A stretch of DNA of 39,478 bases, taken from the NCBI GenBank assembly GCA_900155495.1, contig FTLJ01001009.1:1-39478 (forward strand). Direction: 5' to 3'. The notes under the pieces were generated by a model. It was not told the origin of the DNA and ran no database searches. It saw only the letters and a program-made list of their open reading frames with translations. This stretch comes from Porogramme epimiltina. Its lineage: Eukaryota > Basidiomycota > Agaricomycetes > Polyporales > Polyporaceae. Shown here piece after piece: positions 34,101 to 39,478 of this stretch (position 1 is its first letter; each line of letters begins with the position of its first letter). Position numbers and translations under genes: made by a program.

Positions 34101-36998
34101 CCTCATGCACAATTCTGAGTCTAACGAAGCTCCGGCTGAGGTTGCTGACGACGGGTCCGTTGCCTCGGAGCTCGCATCTGACACAGCGCCCGTGCATCCA
34201 AACCTAGAGCTTTCCAGCAGTACCCATCGCTCCGTATTCTCCCAGGCCCTCACGATCTTCTACAAGCGACTCCTCATCCTCCGCCGGAGCTGGCTCTCCC
34301 CCCTCCTCGCTCTCGCATTCATTTTCGTCATTTGCATCATCCCGCTCAAATACGTAGAGGAAGACCCCCCGGGAGACGCGTGTGAAAGCATTTTCCCTAC
34401 CTCCTTCCCAGCGTCCGTCCTCTTCCAGGAGTCCTCCCTCAGCACCGGCTTCGTCAGCAACGTCGACTCGGACAACTTCCTCGTCACGCCTCCTGGGCTT
34501 CTCACCGCGCTCGGGAACGATACGGCATCTGCTCTCGGCGTCACGAACATCCAGGATAACGCGACGTTCGTCAATGACGTCACGGATTGGTACCCCCAGA
34601 TCTTCGCGGAAAACGGTGGTGTTTCGGTTGACCTCTCAAGCGGGGCATCGCTTTTCCTCTGGTCCGTGAACTCCATCGATGGTTTTCAAGGCCCGATATT
34701 GTTGAACTTGGTGTCAAACCTGCTGCTCAATAAGGCACTCAACGATACGGGACGCGCACTGTCCGATGGGAGCCCGAAGTTCATCGCCCCCCGGCGCGCA
34801 GACTTCCCGGCAGTAGAGCTGGGCAGCTTGGTCCCTCTCGAATGGGCGGCGGCGTTCGGTGCTGCTATGGTTCGTGCATTCCCGACAATGTCACCTTGAC
34901 TATGTTCTAATCATCGTGCAGGGTGTATTTCCGGCGTTCTTCACGCTCTATGTTGCCCGCGAGCGGCAGTCGGCCGTGCAGGCCATGCAGTTTTCCAACG
35001 GGATTTCCAATCCTGCGGGACTGTGGCTCGGCCACCTTCTGTTCGATTCCATGTTCTCTACCCTCGCCTCAACGGTGCTGGTGATCGTGTATGCGGCCAA
35101 GTTTGCAAACCTCTTTAGCGGGCTTGGATACTTGGTGAGTCGTTTCCGCCTGTAGCGAGCATTCATCGCTAACCCTCTCTGCATTGTGCCTGTATAGTGG
35201 TTTACCATGGTGCTGTACGGAATTGCGGGAAACCTTTTCGCGTATTGCGTCACGCTTCTCGTCAAATCGCCTCTCGGTGCATGGGCGGTGGTGGCGGTGT
35301 ACCAGATCATAGTATTATTGGTGAGCAGTACAACTTGAACGTATGCTAGGACGCGTCAGTAATGCGCGCGGCAGCTATACCTCATGGGCTACTTGCTCGC
35401 CACCACCTACGACACAGTCAACGGAGCGCAGCAAGACATAACCGCCATCCGTATGCGCATCCCATAGTGTCTTGATTACACATTCTCACACCCTCCCTTA
35501 TAGACTTTACCCTGGCACTCATCTCACCTTTGCCCAGCCTCGTAAGTGCCATCTAAGCCCCAGAAAGTTGAAGAAAGGACTCATTTGTCTCCAGACCCGC
35601 GCAGGCTTCGTGGCCGTCAACATCTTCTCCCTCCTTTGTGTCCGCGACACCGTACTCAAGCCCTCGGTCTTCGGCAGCATCACGCACTACGGCGGCCCGA
35701 TCCTTTACCTCATCATCTACAGCTTCGCCCTCTTCGCGATCCTCGTCTATGCGGACTCCGGTTCGCCCTTGCGGTCCGCGCTCCTGCGCTTCCGCTCGCG
35801 CGGGCAGAGCGCACAGAGCGACGCGGAGGCAAAGGGAGACACGGATGACGCGCTGCGCGTCGTGGACGTGTCCAAGTCGTTCGGCAAGGGCCGCGTCGTC
35901 GACGGGGTGAGTTTCAGCGTCGGCACGGACACGATCTTCGCGCTCCTGGGGCCGAACGGCGCGGGCAAGACGACGACGTTCAACATGATCCGTACGTCCC
36001 CCCCTCACCCCCTCCCCTTACGCCTCTCATTGACCCCACCCCACGCTCACAGGCGGCGACATCACGCCCTCCTCGGGTTCGATCTCGATCAACGGCCACT
36101 CCGTGGTCACGCATACGCAGGCCGCGCGGCTCGCGCTCGGCGTATGCCCGCAGTTCACCGCGATCGACGCGCAGCTGAACGTGCGCGAGCACCTCGCGCT
36201 GTATGCCGCGCTCAAGGGCGTGCCACGCCACGCGCCTGACGTCGTGCGTGTGCTCGCCGCGACGGGGCTCGCGCCGTACGCGGAGCGCCTCGCGAACACG
36301 CTCTCGGGCGGGAACCAGCGCAAGCTCGCGCTCGCGATCGCGCTGCTTGGTGAGTGCCTCATATTTGCACGTAATGGGTGCTAGGGCGGATGCTGATGCT
36401 GACCATGCGCAGGGAACCCGTCTGTGGTGCTCATCGACGAATTCTCGACGGGCGTAGACGCGAAGATGAAGCGCGACATGTGGAGAACGCTCAAGCACGT
36501 CGCGCCGGGCAAGGCGATCGTGATGACGACTCGTATGCTCCATTCCGGCCCCCTGGTGTCACTACTCTAACGATGGCGTGCCCCGATTCGCAGATTCAGT
36601 GGAGGAAGCTTCAACACTCGCTAACAAAGTCGGCATCATGTCGCGGCGCATGCTCAGTACGCCCACCTCCGTCGCCTCTCGCTGTGAGCCCCAGCGCTCA
36701 CTGTATTCTCTCCTCACTAGCCGTCGACTCTACGGAGGCCCTCCTCTCCCGACACGCACGTTACCTTGTGCACTTCCAAGCGCGCACGCCCACAGACGTT
36801 GCCCGGGCCGAGGCCCTTGTCAACCGCATCCCCGGCGCACGCATGGCGGACTACGTCGCGACGCGCTTCGAGGTGCCCATCTGCAGCGCGCAAAGTGCGG
36901 AGGGGATCCCGCTCGCGGAGCTGTTCGGGCTGCTCGCGGAGGCGGGTGCGGGCCAGTATGTGGTGGAGGAGCCGAGTCTGGAGAGTGCGTTCATGTAG
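31184..36998 (+). CDS. ABCA-like transporter, copy B, with premature C-terminal stop
   Basis: Same 21-exon structure as copy A; exon starts 31184, 31308, 31451, 31890, 32045, 32138, 32308, 32791, 33114, 33513, 33580, 33733, 34922, 35198, 35375, 35504, 35595, 36053, 36413, 36594, 36721. All internal exons have the same length as in A except exon 12, one codon shorter. Walker A, Walker B, signature and H-loop residues of both nucleotide-binding domains are kept; the second H-loop reads MTTH instead of ITTH. In the last exon CAG has become TAG at 36996-36998, ending the protein at 1560 aa. The next 22 codons stay in frame to a TGA at 37065-37067, the position where A stops. The donor of intron 2 is gtccgt, weaker than gtgcgt in A. 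It may be a shortened working transporter or the start of pseudogenisation. Confidence 0.85.
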
Positions 36999-37280
36999 GT
37001 TATCAGGGAGAACGACGGGGCCAAGGCCGATAGCGATGAGGCGAAGTGGAAGTGGTGGAGGTTCTGAGCGCGTTTGATGCTATATTTTGCTATGACTTAG
37101 TGCACCTTCGGACTGGAACGGACATGACGGGGATGCAACAGATACCTATTGTATAATCCATTCATATCATACTACGAACTTCACGATTGTATTTACGGAG
37201 ATATTGTACACCATTCCAATTCTGCGAGTACAACCCGTCCGCCGAATCTCTGCATCGCCAACAGGAAAATAGCCAAACAC

Positions 37281-38051
37281 TCACGGCACCACCAGCTGCT
37301 CGCTCCACACCTCCCCCTCCCTCGTGAACACCGTCCGCCGATTCGGGTGCACGCCCAGCGCACACCAGTCCACCCTAACCGGCTCAACGAGCATCAACGC
37401 AAAGTTGCCCAGCGCAAACTCCAAGTTCTTCCTATCCTCCTCCGTCTCCGGCTCGACAGGCACGCTGCGCGGCCAGCCCTTCTGCTCCTCCCAGCTCGCG
37501 ATCGGCGTCCCCGGTGCGAGCGGCTCGCACCAGCTCGCGCGCATCCCGGGGCTCATCGCGTCGAACAGCGCGCGGCGGCGGGCGTCCCAATCGAACCCCT
37601 CCGCCGCGAGCGCGCGGAGCCCCACCGCGCCCTCAGGGACCGGCGTGGGCCCGCCCCCCGGTGCGCCGGGGGTGGGCGCGGGGACGACGTGCGCGAACCC
37701 GGCGAGGCGGAACTGGTCCTGCGTGCCGGGGAGCCACCACGCGAGCTCGACGCGGGTGGAAGTGTGGAGCTGCGCGACCTTGGGCGTGCGCGCGTCGGTG
37801 GAGGTGACGAGGAGCGGGAGGTCGGGGCGGCCGGTGGGGTGGAGGAAGGCACGGTGGACTTGTGTGCGGACGTGTGGCGCGCCGGAGGCGTCGACGGTCG
37901 CGACTTGGTAGACTAGATGGGGGCGCGATAGGGAAATAAGTGTGGGGGGACTGTGGTCGTGGAAGGGAGGAGGGGGCTTACCGCTGCGCGCGTTATCGGG
38001 GTGGGCGAGGGCCTTGTTGACGGCCTCCACCCAACGCGGTGCTGCAGCCAT
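37281..38051 (-). CDS. Pyridoxamine 5'-phosphate oxidase-like FMN-binding protein
   Basis: Split-barrel flavoprotein of the PNPOx-like family (Alr4036-type), probably a cytosolic oxidoreductase; the substrate is not deducible. Exons 38051-37982 and 37912-37281 give 233 aa. The 69-bp intron (37981-37913, gtaagc...tag) is a multiple of three and free of in-frame stops, so the unspliced frame also stays open (256 aa). Family features: VYQVATVDASGAPHVRTQVHR strand pair (split by the intron just before), DARTPKVAQL, a WWLPGTQDQFRL strand, a WEEQKGWPRS loop, and the C-terminal VDWCALGVHPNRRTVF block. It converges on ABC copy B and is divergent from the RCC1-like gene, 257 bp away. Its 3' end has been duplicated at 30150-30430. 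Confidence 0.88.
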   Translation of the reverse strand: MAAAPRWVEAVNKALAHPDNARSGKPPPPFHDHSPPTLISLSRPHLVYQVATVDASGAPHVRTQVHRAFLHPTGRPDLPLLVTSTDARTPKVAQLHTSTRVELAWWLPGTQDQFRLAGFAHVVPAPTPGAPGGGPTPVPEGAVGLRALAAEGFDWDARRRALFDAMSPGMRASWCEPLAPGTPIASWEEQKGWPRSVPVEPETEEDRKNLEFALGNFALMLVEPVRVDWCALGVHPNRRTVFTREGEVWSEQLVVP

Positions 38052-38308
38052 GGGTTTGGGAGGTGAAGATCAGGATATATGCGCGTTATTTGGGAGATTT
38101 TATGGGAGGGCGCCGTTTGGAGAGTGCGATGATACGAGTGAGGACAAGAGAGACGCGACGCAGCCCACTCGACTCGACGTCATCGGCATCCCCCAGCACA
38201 GTCAGATCGCGCGCCTGCCCAGTTTATCCATCTCATCCTCATCCGCGTCCTCGTCCTCGCGCCTCTCTCAGCCTCCTCCCATGCATCCCCCTCACATCCC
38301 CTCCCTGC
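38052..38308. promoter_or_regulatory. Shared divergent promoter: flavoprotein / RCC1-like gene
   Basis: These 257 bp lie between two head-to-head start codons and must contain both leaders. A GATATATGCG motif at about 38071-38080 is the only TATA-like element, close to the flavoprotein start. A TC-rich tract (about 38228-38280) precedes the RCC1-like ATG. Confidence 0.5.
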
Positions 38309-39478
38309 ATGGCTGCTCTTGCTCTCTTCTCTGCAGGCTCGAACGCCCGCGGGCAGCTCGCCACCGGCGACGCCGATGACGCGCATACATTTACACCTTG
38401 CATATTCTCCGGCTGCCCTCCCGGACGCCTACCAGAACACATCGGCGCCATAAGGCAAATCGCATGCGGAGCCAACCACACTCTCGCTTTACTCGAACGA
38501 CTAGATGGCGCGATAGAGCTCTGGGGGTGCGGTGACGGAGGCAGAGGCCAGCTCGGGCCGTCGTACGCACAGGCACACCCCGAAGGGAGCTCCTCCTTCG
38601 TCCCGCTCGACCTCCGGGTAGACAACAGCGAGAGCTACACAGTGACCCTCGTCGCCGCGGGTTGGGAGACTTCCTACGTCGTCCTCTCCAGCGCGAACCG
38701 CGACCGAAGCGACCGCCTGCTCTCCATGGGCGCGAACGACTTTGGCAACCTCGGCGCAGGGCCTGCCCCTCTCCCCACTAACAATGGCGTCCACACCGTT
38801 TCGTTCGACCGCCTCGTCCAGGACCCCGCGGACGCGGTCCTCACCGTCCTCGCGCTCTCCGCAGGACCACACCACACCGTCGCACACATCCGCGCCACCT
38901 ACCCTGGAGGCACCGCGCACACCTTTCTCGCCGGCTGGGCCGCCGCGCGACACGGGCAACTCGGCCCCTTCCCCCCGTCCTCGCCTTCCCCTGTGTCGAC
39001 CCGCGCTCGCGCCCCCGCACACACCCCCATCCCACAGCTCGTCCCCCTTCCCCCAGCTTCAGGCTCAGACCTAGACCCAACAGACGACATCCTCGCGCTT
39101 GCGCTTGGATACCAGCACACCGTCGCTCTGCACATACCTCAGGGAACGCTCGCCGCGCTCGGCTCGGGCCGTAAGGGCCAGCTCGCCGGTCTTGACGCGC
39201 TACGCGACGCCGCACACGTCGCCTGCACGTGGCACGGGACGTACGCACTCGCGCGCGACGGGCGCGTCCTCGCGACGGGGAGCGGGGCGCGTGGGCAGTT
39301 AGGGCGCGGAGAAATCGGTGTGGACGCGGGCGTGGGTGAGGCGAGGCTGGCGGAGGTGCGGTTCCCGTTCGGCGCGGAGGGGGGCAGGACGGAGCGGCTG
39401 GCGTGTGGGAGCGAGCATGTTCTATGCGTCGTCGCTCGGGAGGGGGAGGGTAACGAGGGGGCGGGTGCAGGGGCGAAG
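38309..39478 (+). CDS. RCC1-repeat protein, ATS1/Kti13-like (partial, runs off the window)
   Basis: An open frame of 390 codons without a stop starts at ATG 38309 and leaves the window at its right edge. It shows repeated RCC1-type blades: LFSAGSNARGQLATGD at the start, IACGANHTLAL, LWGCGDGGRGQLG, LSMGANDFGNLGAG, LGYQHTVALH, LGSGRKGQLAG, LATGSGARGQLGRGE and LACGSEHVLCV. These form a seven-bladed propeller. The N-terminal layout and small size resemble fungal Ats1/Kti13, which with Kti11 serves diphthamide synthesis and Elongator tRNA modification; a generic RCC1 exchange-factor-like protein is the alternative. A low-complexity Pro/Ser insert sits in the middle (about residues 220-255). No intron is needed in the visible part. 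Confidence 0.82.
   Translation, partial: MAALALFSAGSNARGQLATGDADDAHTFTPCIFSGCPPGRLPEHIGAIRQIACGANHTLALLERLDGAIELWGCGDGGRGQLGPSYAQAHPEGSSSFVPLDLRVDNSESYTVTLVAAGWETSYVVLSSANRDRSDRLLSMGANDFGNLGAGPAPLPTNNGVHTVSFDRLVQDPADAVLTVLALSAGPHHTVAHIRATYPGGTAHTFLAGWAAARHGQLGPFPPSSPSPVSTRARAPAHTPIPQLVPLPPASGSDLDPTDDILALALGYQHTVALHIPQGTLAALGSGRKGQLAGLDALRDAAHVACTWHGTYALARDGRVLATGSGARGQLGRGEIGVDAGVGEARLAEVRFPFGAEGGRTERLACGSEHVLCVVAREGEGNEGAGAGAK

Larger units (their letters stand above)
30953..37561. repeat. Tandem duplication, unit B (about 6.6 kb)
   Basis: Direct repeat of 23820-30430 in the same orientation and of almost the same length. Exonic length differences are whole codons (one codon lost in exon 12, one in the last exon). 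Unit B continues past the duplicated border into the intact flavoprotein gene, so its right junction is the ancestral arrangement. Confidence 0.93.

Overview
This window is nuclear DNA from a GC-rich filamentous basidiomycete, most likely an Agaricomycete (possibly a polypore). The evidence is dense genes, introns mostly of 50-80 bases with GT-AG ends, CT-rich leaders before start codons, and protein families typical of that group. Exon models were built by hand by matching splice sites, phases and family motifs. In every multi-exon gene the exons add up to one continuous reading frame.

Layout. 1-2585 is very GC-rich, C-biased sequence with no convincing gene; it contains an assembly gap at 2461-2462 inside G/C homopolymers. 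2586-3355 is an AT-richer 770-bp non-autonomous DNA transposon (13-bp perfect terminal inverted repeats, TA target duplication). 3939-6353 (-) is a malic enzyme gene (10 exons, 576 aa). It is divergent from an RS-domain nuclear protein gene at 6578-8350 (+, 571 aa). 8593-12973 (-) is an importin-9/Kap114-type karyopherin (18 exons, 1038 aa). 14656-15493 (+) and 20851-21581 (+) encode two small secretory-pathway proteins built from tiny symmetric phase-1 exons. Between them lies a 12-exon cytochrome P450 (16605-19035 +, 543 aa).

The right third is a tandem segmental duplication of about 6.6 kb: unit A 23820-30430 and unit B 30953-37561, separated by 522 bp with an AAT microsatellite. Each unit carries a 21-exon full-size ABCA-like transporter. 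Copy A (24058-29907) is intact, 1585 aa. Copy B (31184-36998) keeps every exon boundary but has a TAG 23 codons before the position of A's last residue. Downstream and convergent is a pyridoxamine-phosphate-oxidase-like flavoprotein gene: complete after copy B (37281-38051 -), but only its 3' end was copied after unit A (30150-30430 -), which marks the duplication breakpoint. The window ends in an RCC1/ATS1-like beta-propeller gene (38309 onward, +, runs off the edge), divergent from the flavoprotein.

The left half is housekeeping (pyruvate/NAD(P)H supply, a nuclear RS protein, nuclear import). The right half is accessory (secreted proteins, P450, duplicated lipid/xenobiotic-type transporter). 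The most novel signal is the pair of secreted-protein genes, whose coding sequence is split into 15-48 nt exons, all multiples of three, so any internal exon can be skipped without a frameshift. This layout resembles the micro-exon genes of schistosomes.
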